A stretch of DNA of 64,000 nucleotides from Nocardioides litoris. GTDB taxonomy: Bacteria > Actinomycetota > Actinomycetes > Propionibacteriales > Nocardioidaceae. Below, one piece after another: positions 18,693 to 27,591 of this stretch. Where the stretch lies: assembly GCF_006346315.1 (NCBI RefSeq), contig NZ_VDMR01000001.1, forward strand, positions 558,001 to 622,000, written 5' to 3'. Under the pieces are notes generated by a model, which saw only the letters and a list, made by a program, of their open reading frames with translations, was not told the origin of the DNA and ran no database searches. Made by a program: the position numbers and the translations under genes. The stretch's first letter is position 1. Each line of letters opens with the position of its first letter.

Positions 18693-19124
18693 ATGCCTCC
18701 GAAGAAGAAGATCGCCGCACTGGTCAAGGTGCAGCTCCAGGCCGGTGCCGCGACGCCGGCCCCGCCGGTCGGTACCGCCCTCGGTCCGCACGGCGTGAAC
18801 ATCATGGACTTCTGCAAGGCCTACAACGCCCAGACCGAGTCCATGCGTGGCAACGTCATCCCCGTCGAGATCACCATCTACGAGGACCGTTCGTTCACCT
18901 TCATCACCAAGACCCCGCCGGCCGCCGAGCTGATCAAGAAGGCCGCCGGTCTCGCCAAGGGCTCGGGCACCCCGCACAAGGACAAGGTCGGCAAGCTCAC
19001 CCAGGACCAGGTGCGCGAGATCGCCAAGACCAAGCTCCCCGACCTCAACGCCAACGACGAGGACGCCGCGATGAAGATCGTCGCCGGCACCGCGCGCTCG
19101 ATGGGCGTCACGGTCGAGGGCTGA
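18693..19124 (+). CDS. rplK: 50S ribosomal protein L11
   Basis: A 143-residue L11. The N-terminal domain starts [20 protein letters not shown] and has [20 protein letters not shown]; the C-terminal rRNA-binding domain ends [12 protein letters not shown]. It forms the GTPase-associated centre with 23S rRNA and is the target of thiostrepton-type antibiotics. ATG at 18693 follows a purine-rich AGGAAGAGAAG stretch. Length and context (nusG before, rplA after) are standard. Confidence 0.97.
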   Translation: MPPKKKIAALVKVQLQAGAATPAPPVGTALGPHGVNIMDFCKAYNAQTESMRGNVIPVEITIYEDRSFTFITKTPPAAELIKKAAGLAKGSGTPHKDKVGKLTQDQVREIAKTKLPDLNANDEDAAMKIVAGTARSMGVTVEG

Positions 19125-19212
19125 CCGGCTCCCGACTCCTTCCTGCACCTCCAGCTCCTGTGGCAGAGCCGCGCTGGCTCGTCGACCACACCTCGTAGAG
19201 AGAAGAACCACC

Positions 19213-19935
19213 ATGCAGCGCAGCAAGTCCTACCGCGCGGCGGCCGAGCAGTTCGACAAGGACGAGCTCCACGCCCCGCTCACGGCCATCAAGATCGCCA
19301 AGACCGGTTCGAAGAAGAAGTTCGACGAGACCCTCGACGTCGTCATGCGTCTCGGCGTCGACCCCCGCAAGGCCGACCAGATGGTCCGCGGCACGGTCAA
19401 CCTGCCCCACGGCACAGGCAAGACCGCCCGCGTGCTGGTCTTCGCCAACGGTGACAAGGCCGAGGCCGCCACGGCCGCCGGCGCCGACATCGTCGGCGGC
19501 GACGAGCTCATCGAGCGCGTCAGCGGCGGCTGGCTCGACTTCGACGCCGTCGTGGCCACGCCCGACATGATGGGCAAGGTCGGCCGTCTCGGCCGCGTGC
19601 TCGGTCCCCGCGGCCTGATGCCCAACCCCAAGACCGGCACTGTCACCCCCGACCCGGCCAAGGCCGTGACGGACATCAAGGGCGGCAAGATCGAGTTCCG
19701 CGTCGACCGTCACGCCAACCTGCACTTCATCATCGGCAAGGCCTCCTTCTCCGAGACCCAGCTCGCGGAGAACTACGCCGCCGCCCTCGAGGAGGTGCTG
19801 CGGCTCAAGCCGGCCAGCTCCAAGGGCCGCTACCTGAAGAAGGTCACCGTCTCCACCACGATGGGCCCCGGCATCCAGGTCGACCCCAACCGCACCCGCA
19901 ACGTCGCGAGCGAGGAGGAGCAGGCCCCGGCCTGA
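19213..19935 (+). CDS. rplA: 50S ribosomal protein L1
   Basis: A 240-residue L1, the mobile stalk protein of the 50S subunit. Conserved blocks are [50 protein letters not shown] and [17 protein letters not shown]1 often represses its own operon by binding leader mRNA; no L1-site was identified here. ATG at 19213 is preceded by GAGAGAAGAA. It ends just before a strong hairpin, separating it from rplJL. Confidence 0.97.
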   Translation: MQRSKSYRAAAEQFDKDELHAPLTAIKIAKTGSKKKFDETLDVVMRLGVDPRKADQMVRGTVNLPHGTGKTARVLVFANGDKAEAATAAGADIVGGDELIERVSGGWLDFDAVVATPDMMGKVGRLGRVLGPRGLMPNPKTGTVTPDPAKAVTDIKGGKIEFRVDRHANLHFIIGKASFSETQLAENYAAALEEVLRLKPASSKGRYLKKVTVSTTMGPGIQVDPNRTRNVASEEEQAPA

Positions 19936-19954
19936 TCCACCCCGCCCGTACGCC

Positions 19955-19991
19955 GGCCCGCCCGGCACGCCTCGCGCGTGCCCGGCGGGCC
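19955..19991 (+). terminator. Hairpin terminator after rplA
   Basis: A 16-bp stem with one mismatch (19955-19970 with 19976-19991) and loop CTCGC lies 20 nt after the rplA stop. It is followed only by a short T-containing stretch, as is usual in high-GC actinobacteria. Confidence 0.75.
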
Positions 19992-19999
19992 GTCGTGAT

Positions 20000-20029
20000 T
20001 TGGTGCCGGCCCGTCCGGCGCCGTACAGT
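20000..20029 (+). promoter_or_regulatory. Promoter of rplJ-rplL
   Basis: TTGGTG (20000-20005) and TACAGT (20024-20029) with an 18-nt spacer. It lies just after the rplA terminator and before a structured leader, so rplJL can be transcribed separately. Confidence 0.65.
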
Positions 20030-20035
20030 CCTGTC

Positions 20036-20226
20036 CAGAAACCAGAGACCGCCGGTCGTCGGCCTGTGCATGCAGACCGACCGAAGGTGCCGCGAAGTCG
20101 CGGACGACCTGCGCAGGATTCGGAGCAGATCCTCGCCCGCGAGGTCCTACGCCCTGAGCCTGTGCTCAGGGCGTTCGTCGTCTCCGAGGTCCACCGGGGG
20201 CGGTCTCCCCGTCCGGAAGGAGACCC
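20036..20226 (+). promoter_or_regulatory. Ribosomal protein L10 leader (autoregulatory mRNA)
   Basis: This stretch of about 190 nt between the rplJ promoter and start codon is too long for a plain 5' UTR and contains GCGCAGGATT followed by a perfect 11-bp hairpin (20149-20174, loop CTGT, arms ACGCCCTGAGC and its complement). Its position and layout match known L10 leaders, in which the L10(L12)4 complex binds and lowers expression. The hairpin could act as an attenuator. The call is by position and structure, not by a covariance model. Confidence 0.65.
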
Positions 20227-20886
20227 ATGGCGCGGGCTGAGAGGCAAGCCGCCGTCGAGGAGATCGTTGACCAGTTCAACGACGCCGACGGCGCCGTGCT
20301 GACCGAGTACCGCGGTCTCACCGTCAAGGAGCTGCAGACCCTGCGTCGCTCCCTCGGTGAGAACGCCAACTACGCCGTGGTCAAGAACACGCTGGCCAAG
20401 ATCGCCGCCAACCAGGTGGGGATCACCGGGTTCGACGACCTGCTGACCGGCCCGACCGCGATCGCCTTCATCAACGGCGACGTGGTCGAGGCGGCCAAGG
20501 GCCTGCGTGACTTTGCCAAGGCCAACCCCGCCCTTGTCATCAAGGGCGGCGTCCTCGACGGCAACATCCTCGACGCGAAGGAGATCGCCAAGCTGGCCGA
20601 TCTCGAGTCGCGCGAGGTGCTCCTGGGCAAGCTGGCGGGCGCCCTGCTCGCCTCGCTCTCCCAGGCCGTCTACCTCCTCAACGCGCCGATCGCCCAGGCC
20701 GCCCGTCTCGCGGGTGCGCTGGAGGCCAAGGCGCAGGAGGACCCCTCGATCCTCGCAGGTGGTGCTGGTACGCCGGCCGCCGCCGAGGAGGCCCCGGCTG
20801 CCGCCGAGGAGACCCCGGAGGAGGCTCCCGCCGAGGAGCCCGCCGCCGAGGCCACCGACGAGGCCGCCGAGACCACCGAGTCCTGA
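20227..20886 (+). CDS. rplJ: 50S ribosomal protein L10
   Basis: A 219-residue L10, which anchors L7/L12 dimers to the ribosome. The core has [25 protein letters not shown] N-terminal sequence, [13 protein letters not shown] and GPTAIAFI. Residues from about 175 onward form an Ala/Glu/Pro-rich tail ([19 protein letters not shown]), longer than in E. coli L10 (about 165 residues in all) and common in actinobacteria. AAGGAG precedes the ATG at ideal spacing. Confidence 0.96.
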   Translation: MARAERQAAVEEIVDQFNDADGAVLTEYRGLTVKELQTLRRSLGENANYAVVKNTLAKIAANQVGITGFDDLLTGPTAIAFINGDVVEAAKGLRDFAKANPALVIKGGVLDGNILDAKEIAKLADLESREVLLGKLAGALLASLSQAVYLLNAPIAQAARLAGALEAKAQEDPSILAGGAGTPAAAEEAPAAAEETPEEAPAEEPAAEATDEAAETTES

Positions 20887-20960
20887 GGGCTCACCACACC
20901 ACCTGAAACCCGCTCCGGGCCCACCGGTCCGGAGCAACCTGATTGGAAAGGTTCGCAATC

Positions 20961-21353
20961 ATGGCGAAGCTCAGCACCGACGAGCTCCTTGACGCCTTCA
21001 AGGAGATGACCCTGATCGAGCTCTCCGAGTTCGTGAAGCAGTTCGAGGAGACCTTCGGCGTCACCGCCGCCGCCCCCGTCGCCGTGGCCGCCGCCCCGGC
21101 CGCCGGTGGTGCCGCTGGTGGCGGCGAGGAGGCCGCCGCGCAGGACGAGTTCGACGTCATCCTCGAGGCTGCCGGCGACAAGAAGATCAACGTCATCAAG
21201 GAGGTGCGCGCCCTCACCTCGCTCGGTCTGAAGGAGGCCAAGGAGCTGGTCGAGTCCGCGCCCAAGGCGGTCCTGGAGAAGGTCGACAAGGCTGCGGCCG
21301 ACAAGGCCAAGGAGTCCCTCGAGGGCGCCGGCGCCACCGTCACCCTCAAGTGA
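20961..21353 (+). CDS. rplL: 50S ribosomal protein L7/L12
   Basis: A 130-residue stalk protein. The N-terminal dimerisation domain [20 protein letters not shown] is followed by an Ala/Gly hinge ([14 protein letters not shown]) and the C-terminal factor-binding domain with [31 protein letters not shown] and a Lys/Ala-rich end. It recruits translation GTPases. ATG at 20961 is chosen over an in-frame ATG at 20943 because GGAAAGG lies before it and the protein then starts in the family register. Confidence 0.97.
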   Translation: MAKLSTDELLDAFKEMTLIELSEFVKQFEETFGVTAAAPVAVAAAPAAGGAAGGGEEAAAQDEFDVILEAAGDKKINVIKEVRALTSLGLKEAKELVESAPKAVLEKVDKAAADKAKESLEGAGATVTLK

Positions 21354-21395
21354 CCTGACGTCGCCGGCCCCCGGGCCCGCGACGCGTGCACGACC

Positions 21396-21432
21396 GAGGC
21401 GGTCATCCCCCGTGGAGGGGGGTGGCCGCCTC
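21396..21432 (+). terminator. Strong hairpin terminator after rplL
   Basis: A 16-bp stem with two G-T pairs: GAGGCGG outer arm (21396-21402) with CCGCCTC (21426-21432), a C/G-rich inner stem and a 5-nt loop. It ends the ribosomal protein unit and insulates the mce operon. The remaining 228 bp to the mceG start shows no ORF and no promoter I can name with confidence. Confidence 0.8.
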
Positions 21433-21659
21433 GTCGTCGTTCGTGGCAGGGCGCGGGCCGTGCACCGCGTCGTCGCAGGTGAGAGGCCACGTCACGGGTG
21501 CATATCGGCATGTGGGGTTGGCGTGACGGCGCGCACAATTCCGCGTAACCTCGCGGAGTCGCGAGCGTTGTTACTGGCGGGTGGGGTGGTGGCAGCCATC
21601 GCGCCCTCGGTGCACGCGTGCCCCGGCCCTGCGCCGACGAGCTCGAGAGAAGGATGTCC

Positions 21660-22616
21660 ATGGGTGTCGAGATCAAGATCGAGAACCTCACGAAGTCGTT
21701 CGGCAAGCAGGTGATCTGGGGCGACGTGTCCCTGACGATCCCGGCCGGCGAGATCAGCGTGATGCTCGGCCCCTCGGGCACCGGCAAGTCGGTGCTGCTG
21801 AAGACCCTCATCGGGTTGCTGAAGCCCGACCACGGGTCGGTCATCATCGAGGGCACCGACATCGCCTCCTGCCCGGAGAAGGAGCTCTACGAGATCCGCA
21901 AGCTCTTCGGCGTGCTGTTCCAGGACGGCGCGATGTTCGGGTCGATGAACCTCTACGACAACGTGGCGTTCCCGCTGCGCGAGCACACCAAGAAGTCCGA
22001 GTCCCAGATCCGCGACGTGGTCATGGAGAAGATGGACCTCGTCGGCCTCCTGGGTGCGGAGGACAAGCTGCCGGGCGAGATCTCCGGCGGCATGCGCAAG
22101 CGCGCGGGCCTGGCCCGGGCGCTGGTGCTGGACCCGGAGATCGTGCTGTTCGACGAGCCCGACTCGGGTCTGGACCCGGTGCGCACGGCGTTCCTCAACC
22201 AGCTGATCATCGACCTCAACGCCCAGATCGACGCGACGTTCCTGATCGTGACCCACGACATCAACACCGCCCGGACGGTCCCGGACAACATCGGCCTGCT
22301 CTACCACCGCCACCTGGCGATGTTCGGGCCGCGGGAGATGCTGCTGGCCTCGGAAGAGCCGGTGGTGCGCCAGTTCCTCAACGCCCAGCGGGTGGGTCCG
22401 ATCGGCATGAGCGAGGAGAAGGACGCCGACGAGCTGGCGGCGGAGTCGGGGCAGGAGCTGCCGCCGCTGCCGCCGATCCCGATGCAGCTGGAGCCGTCCA
22501 ACGGCATCCCGCGTCGCTCGCAGCGCGAGCCGGGTGCGTGGTGCCGCGAGAACGGCGTGACCCCGCCGCCGGGCAGCTTCGAGTCCTCCAACGCCGGCAT
22601 GGCCCCGGGGTCCTGA
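21660..22616 (+). CDS. mceG: Mce system ATPase (MceG/Mkl/MlaF-like)
   Basis: A 318-residue ABC ATPase that powers Mce lipid transporters. Walker A is GPSGTGKSVLLKTLIG (about residues 37-52), the signature is ISGGMRKRAGLARAL, Walker B is IVLFDEPDSGLDP, and the H-loop is VTHDINTA. A C-terminal extension of about 75 residues after the ATPase core (EEKDADELAAES and PPLPPIPMQLEPS) is typical of actinobacterial MceG, where it helps stability with the permease. ATG at 21660 has AGAAGG six bases upstream; ATG at 21654 is less likely. In M. tuberculosis mkl also lies near rpoB but away from mce genes; here it leads the mce operon. Confidence 0.93.
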   Translation: MGVEIKIENLTKSFGKQVIWGDVSLTIPAGEISVMLGPSGTGKSVLLKTLIGLLKPDHGSVIIEGTDIASCPEKELYEIRKLFGVLFQDGAMFGSMNLYDNVAFPLREHTKKSESQIRDVVMEKMDLVGLLGAEDKLPGEISGGMRKRAGLARALVLDPEIVLFDEPDSGLDPVRTAFLNQLIIDLNAQIDATFLIVTHDINTARTVPDNIGLLYHRHLAMFGPREMLLASEEPVVRQFLNAQRVGPIGMSEEKDADELAAESGQELPPLPPIPMQLEPSNGIPRRSQREPGAWCRENGVTPPPGSFESSNAGMAPGS

Positions 22617-22623
22617 GCGACTG

Positions 22624-23409
22624 ATGGCATCGATCACCTCGGCGCGCGTCCTGCGCCCCGTCGGGGTCGCGGGCGGCCTGTTCGCCTTCGCCCTCGACGT
22701 CGTGCGCGGCCTGTTCCGCCGCCCCTTCCAGCTGCGGGAGTTCCTGCAGCAGGCCTGGTTCATCGCCTCGGTGACCATCATCCCGACCGCGCTGGTCGCC
22801 ATCCCGTTCGGCGCGGTCATCGCGCTGCAGGTCGGCAGCCTCATCAAGCAGTTCGGTGCGCAGTCGTTCACCGGCTCCGCCTCGGTCCTCGCGGTCATCC
22901 AGCAGGCGGCCCCGATCGGCACGGCGCTCCTCATCGCCGGCGCCGGCGGCTCGGCGATCGCCGCCGACCTCGGCGCGCGCAAGATCCGCGAGGAGCTCGA
23001 CGCCATGATGGTGCTGGGCATCGACCCGATCCAGCGCCTCGTGGTGCCGCGGGTGCTGGCCTGCATGCTCGTCTCGGTCTTCCTCAACGGCCTGGTCAGC
23101 GTGGTCGGCGTCGCCGGCGGCTACGTCTTCAACGTGATCCTGCAAGACGGCACACCGGGCGCCTACATCGCCAGCTTCACCGCGCTCGCGCAGCTGCCCG
23201 ACCTCTACGTCGGCTTCATCAAGGCGGCGGTCTTCGGGCTCATCGCCGCGATCGTCGCCTCCTACAAGGGCATGAGCGCCGGCGGCGGGCCCAAGGGTGT
23301 GGGCGACGCGGTCAACGAGTCCGTCGTCATCACCTTCCTCCTGCTGTTCGTCGTCAACTTCGTCATCAGCACGATCTACCTCCAGCTCGTGCCCCCGAAG
23401 ACCGGATAG
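22624..23409 (+). CDS. yrbEA: YrbE/MlaE-family permease A of Mce system
   Basis: A 261-residue inner-membrane permease of the MlaE family. It has an amphipathic N-terminal helix then five or so membrane segments. The family block is visible as SAIAADLGARKIREELDAMMVLGIDPIQRLVVPR (read at about residues 119-152), and the C-terminus ends FVVNFVISTIYLQLVP. With YrbEB and the ATPase it forms the transport core that moves lipids or sterols delivered by MCE proteins. It starts 8 nt after the ATPase stop. Confidence 0.93.
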   Translation: MASITSARVLRPVGVAGGLFAFALDVVRGLFRRPFQLREFLQQAWFIASVTIIPTALVAIPFGAVIALQVGSLIKQFGAQSFTGSASVLAVIQQAAPIGTALLIAGAGGSAIAADLGARKIREELDAMMVLGIDPIQRLVVPRVLACMLVSVFLNGLVSVVGVAGGYVFNVILQDGTPGAYIASFTALAQLPDLYVGFIKAAVFGLIAAIVASYKGMSAGGGPKGVGDAVNESVVITFLLLFVVNFVISTIYLQLVPPKTG

Positions 23410-23417
23410 GGACCGAC

Positions 23418-24245
23418 GTGGCCAACCTCCGCGCCGTCTACCAACGGCCCCTGACCTCGCTCGACGACCTGGGCAACCAGCTCGCGTTCTACATCCGCGC
23501 GCTCATCGCGACGCCGCGCTCGGTGACGCGCTACCCCAAGGAGATCGCGCGCATCCTGGCCGAGGTCACCCTCGGCTCGGGCGCCCTCGCCGTCATCGGC
23601 GGCACCGTCGGCGTCATCCTCGGCATGACCTTCTTCACCGGCGCCCAGGTCGGCCTGTCCGGCTACGCCGCGCTCGACCAGCTCGGCACCGCGACGTACG
23701 CCGGGTTCGTCTCGGCCTACTTCAACACCCGCGAGATCGCCCCGCTCGTCTCGGGCATCGCCCTGGCCGCCACCGTGGGCTGCGGCTTCACCGCCCAGCT
23801 CGGCGCCATGCGCATCTCCGAGGAGGTCGACGCCCTCGAGGTGATGGCGATCCCCTCGATGCAGTTCCTGGTCACGACCCGCATCATCGGCGGGCTGATC
23901 GCGATCGTCCCGCTCTACGTCGTCGGCCTGCTGTCGTCGTACGTCGCGAGCCGCTTGGTCGTCATCTACTTCTACGGACAGAGCCCAGGTGAGTACGACA
24001 AGTACTTCAACCAGTTCCTCCCACCCGGCGACGTGCTGTGGTCCTTCGGCAAGGTGCTCGTCTTCGCGGTGGTGGTCATCCTCATCCACTGCTACTACGG
24101 CTACAACGCCTCCGGCGGGCCTGCCGGCGTCGGCGTGGCCGTGGGCCGGGCCGTCCGCACCAGCATCGTGGCCGTCAACGTGATCGACCTGCTGCTCTCG
24201 ATGGCCATCTGGGGTGCCAACACGACCGTGAGACTGGCGGGCTGA
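23418..24245 (+). CDS. yrbEB: YrbE/MlaE-family permease B of Mce system
   Basis: A 275-residue MlaE-family permease, partner of YrbEA. It contains GCGFTAQLGAMRISEEVD then EVMAIPSMQFLVTTR (about residues 119-155), the same EExxAL-type cytoplasmic loop seen in YrbEA. The C-terminus includes HCYYGYNASGGPAGVG and VIDLLLSMAIWG. The GTG start at 23418 lies 8 nt after the upstream stop and 3 nt precede mceA downstream. It occupies the second permease position as in all actinobacterial mce operons. Confidence 0.93.
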   Translation: MANLRAVYQRPLTSLDDLGNQLAFYIRALIATPRSVTRYPKEIARILAEVTLGSGALAVIGGTVGVILGMTFFTGAQVGLSGYAALDQLGTATYAGFVSAYFNTREIAPLVSGIALAATVGCGFTAQLGAMRISEEVDALEVMAIPSMQFLVTTRIIGGLIAIVPLYVVGLLSSYVASRLVVIYFYGQSPGEYDKYFNQFLPPGDVLWSFGKVLVFAVVVILIHCYYGYNASGGPAGVGVAVGRAVRTSIVAVNVIDLLLSMAIWGANTTVRLAG

Positions 24246-24248
24246 GGC

Positions 24249-25538
24249 GTGCGGAAGATCCTGTTCAACGCCCGCCTGCTCGGCGTGGTGTTCCTGGCGC
24301 TGCTCGTCCTGGGCACCTACCTGACCTACGCGACCTTCACCAAGAAGTTCACCGCCTACGACGAGGTCACGCTCGAGACCTCCTCGATCGGCCTGCAGCT
24401 GCCGCTGCGCGCCGACATCAAGGTCCGGGGCGTCATCGTCGGCGAGGTCCTCGACTACTCCGCCACCGCCCAGGGCGCCACGGTGACCCTCGGCATCTTC
24501 CCCGACCAGATCGACTCGATCCCGGCCAACGTCACCGGTTCGATCGTGCCCAAGACGCTGTTCGGCGAGAAGTACGTCTCGCTCGTCATCCCCGACGACC
24601 CGGACAGCGCGCACCTCGAGCAGGGCGACCGCATCACCAAGACCCAGGTGCCCACCGAGGTCGAGGCCGTGCTCTCCGACCTCTACCCGCTGCTCACCGC
24701 GGTGCAGCCGGCCGAGCTGAACAAGACGCTCACCGCGCTCGCCACCGCCCTGGAGGGCCGCGGCAACGAGCTGGGCGAGAACCTCGAGACGCTCGACGCC
24801 TACCTCAAGCGCCTCAACCCGCGGATCCCCGAGCTGGTCGAGGACCTGCGGCTGACCTCCGACGTCTCCGACGTGTACGACGAGATCCTCCCCGAGGTCG
24901 GCGAGATCCTGGAGAACACCGTGCGCACCACGGGCACGCTGGAGGACCGCGAGCAGAAGCTGAAGGACCTGTTCAACGACGTGGCCGACCTCTCCGACTC
25001 GACCCGCACGTTCCTGGCCGACAACGAGACCAACCTGGTGCGGCTGGGCGAGCTGAGCGCGGAGTACCTCCGGGTGCTGGCGCGCTACGCCACGGAGTTC
25101 CCCTGCCTGACCGGCGGCATCGTCAACGCCGGCAAGAAGCAGGCCCAGGCCTTCCGCGACTTCAAGCTGCACATCATCCTCGAGACGCTGCCGCGCCAGC
25201 CCCGCAGCTACACCCCGGACGACCGTCCGGTCATCGGGGAGCGTCGCGGCCCGGTCTGCCTCAACCTGCCCAACCCGCCGTGGAACCAGGACAACCCGGT
25301 GCGCCGACTGCCCAACTTCAACGACGGCGTCGACACCCCGACCGGCAAGGGCACCACGCGCGTCGCCACCGGCTACGTGATGCGTGACGGCAAGAGCTGG
25401 CAGAGCACCGCGGGGGAGTACGACCTCTACCGCGACGTCCTCGCCCCGACCATGGGCACCACGCCCGACGAGGTCGGTGACCTCGGCCCGCTCCTCATGA
25501 GCACGATGGCCCGCGGGGCGGAGGTGAGCACGCAGTGA
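24249..25538 (+). CDS. mceA: MCE family protein, MceA position
   Basis: A 429-residue MCE protein. One N-terminal transmembrane helix (residues 12-32, VVFLALLVLGTYLTYATF) is followed by the MCE domain with ADIKVRGVIVGEVLDYS (about 57-73) and LFGEKYVSLVIPDD. A helical region with ELNKTLTALATALEGRG follows, then a C-terminal tail with PCLTGGI and RRGPVCLNLPNPPW. MceA-F hexamers are thought to form a periplasmic conduit for lipids. The GTG start and 4-nt overlap with mceB (GTGA) show tight coupling. Confidence 0.92.
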   Translation: MRKILFNARLLGVVFLALLVLGTYLTYATFTKKFTAYDEVTLETSSIGLQLPLRADIKVRGVIVGEVLDYSATAQGATVTLGIFPDQIDSIPANVTGSIVPKTLFGEKYVSLVIPDDPDSAHLEQGDRITKTQVPTEVEAVLSDLYPLLTAVQPAELNKTLTALATALEGRGNELGENLETLDAYLKRLNPRIPELVEDLRLTSDVSDVYDEILPEVGEILENTVRTTGTLEDREQKLKDLFNDVADLSDSTRTFLADNETNLVRLGELSAEYLRVLARYATEFPCLTGGIVNAGKKQAQAFRDFKLHIILETLPRQPRSYTPDDRPVIGERRGPVCLNLPNPPWNQDNPVRRLPNFNDGVDTPTGKGTTRVATGYVMRDGKSWQSTAGEYDLYRDVLAPTMGTTPDEVGDLGPLLMSTMARGAEVSTQ

Positions 25539-26590
25539 AGCTCCTCGACAAGAAGACCTCCGGCGCTGCGGTCAAGCTCGGCATCTTCATGATCGTCACG
25601 ATCCTGGCGACCAGCCTGCTCGTCATCGTCATCGGCAACCTGAGCTTCCAGCCCACCCGTGAGTACAAGGCGGTCTTCAACGACGTCACCGGCGTCATCA
25701 AGGGCGACGACGTCCGCGTCGCCGGCGTCAAGGTCGGCACCGTCAAGGAGATCAAGGTGGTCGACGGCGAGGACGGCGAGGTCTCCGGGCGCGCCGAGCT
25801 GACGTTCTCGGTCGACGAGGCGACCACGCTGACCGAGGCGACCAACGTCGCCATCCGCTACCGCAACCTCGTCGGCCAGCGCTACCTCGCGCTGACCCAG
25901 GGGGAGGGCGACACCGCGGTCCTCGAGGCCGACGAGACCATCCCCGAGTCGCGCACCGAGGAGGCGCTCGACCTCACCGAGCTGTTCAACGGCTTCAAGC
26001 CGCTGTTCGAGGCCCTCTCGCCCGACGACGTCAACAAGCTGTCCTTCGAGGTCATCCAGGTCTTCCAGGGCGAGGGCGGCACCCTCGAGGGCCTGCTGGC
26101 CAGCACGGCCTCGGTGACCAGCACCCTCGCCGACCGCGACCAGGTCATCGGTGACCTGCTCGAGAACCTCGACTTCGTCCTCGACCACATCGCCGACCGC
26201 GACGACCAGCTCTCGCAGCTGATCATCAACTTCCGCACCCTCGTCGCCGGCCTCAAGGACGACCGTCGCGCGATCCTCGACTCCTTCGACGAGGTCTCGG
26301 CGCTCGCCGACGAGACCGCCGAGCTGGTGGAGGGCGTGCGGCCGCCGTTCGTCGAGGACATCAAGCAGCTGCGCCGGCTGACCAAGAACATCAACGACAA
26401 CAAGCGCGAGCTGGACCGGGCCCTCCAGGTGCTGCCGATCAAGCTCGACAAGATCGGCCGGACCGCCATCTACGGCTCCTGGTTCAACTTCTACCTCTGC
26501 GACTTCCGCGGCAGCGTCCGCATCGGCAACCGCCCGGTGGCCGACCTCAACGTGGAGAACATCGGCGGGGAGAGGTGCACGCTGCGATGA
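25535..26590 (+). CDS. mceB: MCE family protein, MceB position
   Basis: A 351-residue MCE protein. The N-terminal membrane helix is KLGIFMIVTILATSLLVIVI (about residues 12-31). The MCE domain shows GDDVRVAGVKVGTVKEI and RYRNLVGQRYLALTQGE. The helical part has LADRDQVIGDLLENLDFV and KRELDRALQVLPIKLDKIG, and the C-terminus LCDFRGSVRIG. It starts by overlapping mceA (GTGA) and ends by overlapping mceC (ATGA). The order in the operon assigns the B position. Confidence 0.92.
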   Translation: MKLLDKKTSGAAVKLGIFMIVTILATSLLVIVIGNLSFQPTREYKAVFNDVTGVIKGDDVRVAGVKVGTVKEIKVVDGEDGEVSGRAELTFSVDEATTLTEATNVAIRYRNLVGQRYLALTQGEGDTAVLEADETIPESRTEEALDLTELFNGFKPLFEALSPDDVNKLSFEVIQVFQGEGGTLEGLLASTASVTSTLADRDQVIGDLLENLDFVLDHIADRDDQLSQLIINFRTLVAGLKDDRRAILDSFDEVSALADETAELVEGVRPPFVEDIKQLRRLTKNINDNKRELDRALQVLPIKLDKIGRTAIYGSWFNFYLCDFRGSVRIGNRPVADLNVENIGGERCTLR

Positions 26591-27591
26591 AGCCCTTCCG
26601 TGAGCGCAACCCCGTCATCATCGGGGCGGTCAGCCTGTCGGTCATCGTGCTGCTCCTGCTCGGTGCCTTCCGGGCCCAGGACCTGCCGTTGATCGGCGGC
26701 GGCGACACCTACGAGGCCATGTTCGAGGACACCGCCGGGCTGAAGTCGGGCGACGAGGTCCGCCTGGCCGGCGTCCGCGTCGGCAAGGTCGACGCCGTCG
26801 AGCTCGACAACGACCGCGGCCAGGTCAAGGTGACCTTCAAGGTCGAGACCGACGACCAGTTCGGGAAGCAGACCGCAGCGGCGATCAAGGTCAAGACCAT
26901 CCTGGGGTCGATGTACCTCTCCCTCGAGCCCGCCGGCACCGGCCAGCTGGAGGCCGGCTCGACCATCCCGACCGACCGCACCAGCGAGCCCTACGACGTG
27001 GTCGACGCCTTCGAGGGCCTGGCCGAGACGATCGGCGACGGCGAGAGCGACGAGAACAGCATCGACACCGGGCAGCTCACCGACTCCCTGACGGTGCTGG
27101 CCGACCTCACCCGCAACACGCCCGAGGAGTTCCGCGGCGCGCTCGACGGCCTCTCGCGGCTGTCCAGCAACCTGGCCGACCGCGACGACCAGATCAACTC
27201 GCTGCTGAAGAACCTGCGGCGCGTCTCGACCGTCCTCGACGACCGCGACGAGGACCTCGTGAAGCTGATGGAGGACGCCGACGTGCTCTTCGAGGCTCTG
27301 CTCCAGCGTCGCGAGCAGCTCGACCAGCTGCTGGTCTCGACCCAGACGCTCTCCACCGAGCTCACCGCCCTGGTCCGGCAGAGCCGCGCCGACCTCAAGC
27401 CGGCCCTCACCCAGCTCGACGAGACCCTCGACATCCTCAACAAGAACGAGGACAACATCGACAACGCGCTGCGCCTGCTGGCGCCCTTCTACCGCGTGTT
27501 CGCCAACACCCTCGGCACCGGCCCGTGGTTCGACACCTACATCCAGAACCTGCCGCCCGTGCCCAACCTCGGCACCGTGGGGGTGAACTGA
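26587..27591 (+). CDS. mceC: MCE family protein, MceC position
   Basis: A 334-residue MCE protein. It opens MKPFRERNPVIIGAVSLSV, where the FRERNP motif is typical of MceC. The membrane helix follows directly. The MCE domain contains GDEVRLAGVRVGKVDAVEL and KTILGSMYLSLEPAG, then LSSNLADRDDQINSLLKNL in the helical region. The C-terminus is short (QNLPPVPNLGTVGVN). ATG at 26587 overlaps the mceB stop; the upstream in-frame ATG at 26575 would lengthen it by only four residues and is less likely. It overlaps mceD by one base. Confidence 0.92.
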   Translation: MKPFRERNPVIIGAVSLSVIVLLLLGAFRAQDLPLIGGGDTYEAMFEDTAGLKSGDEVRLAGVRVGKVDAVELDNDRGQVKVTFKVETDDQFGKQTAAAIKVKTILGSMYLSLEPAGTGQLEAGSTIPTDRTSEPYDVVDAFEGLAETIGDGESDENSIDTGQLTDSLTVLADLTRNTPEEFRGALDGLSRLSSNLADRDDQINSLLKNLRRVSTVLDDRDEDLVKLMEDADVLFEALLQRREQLDQLLVSTQTLSTELTALVRQSRADLKPALTQLDETLDILNKNEDNIDNALRLLAPFYRVFANTLGTGPWFDTYIQNLPPVPNLGTVGVN

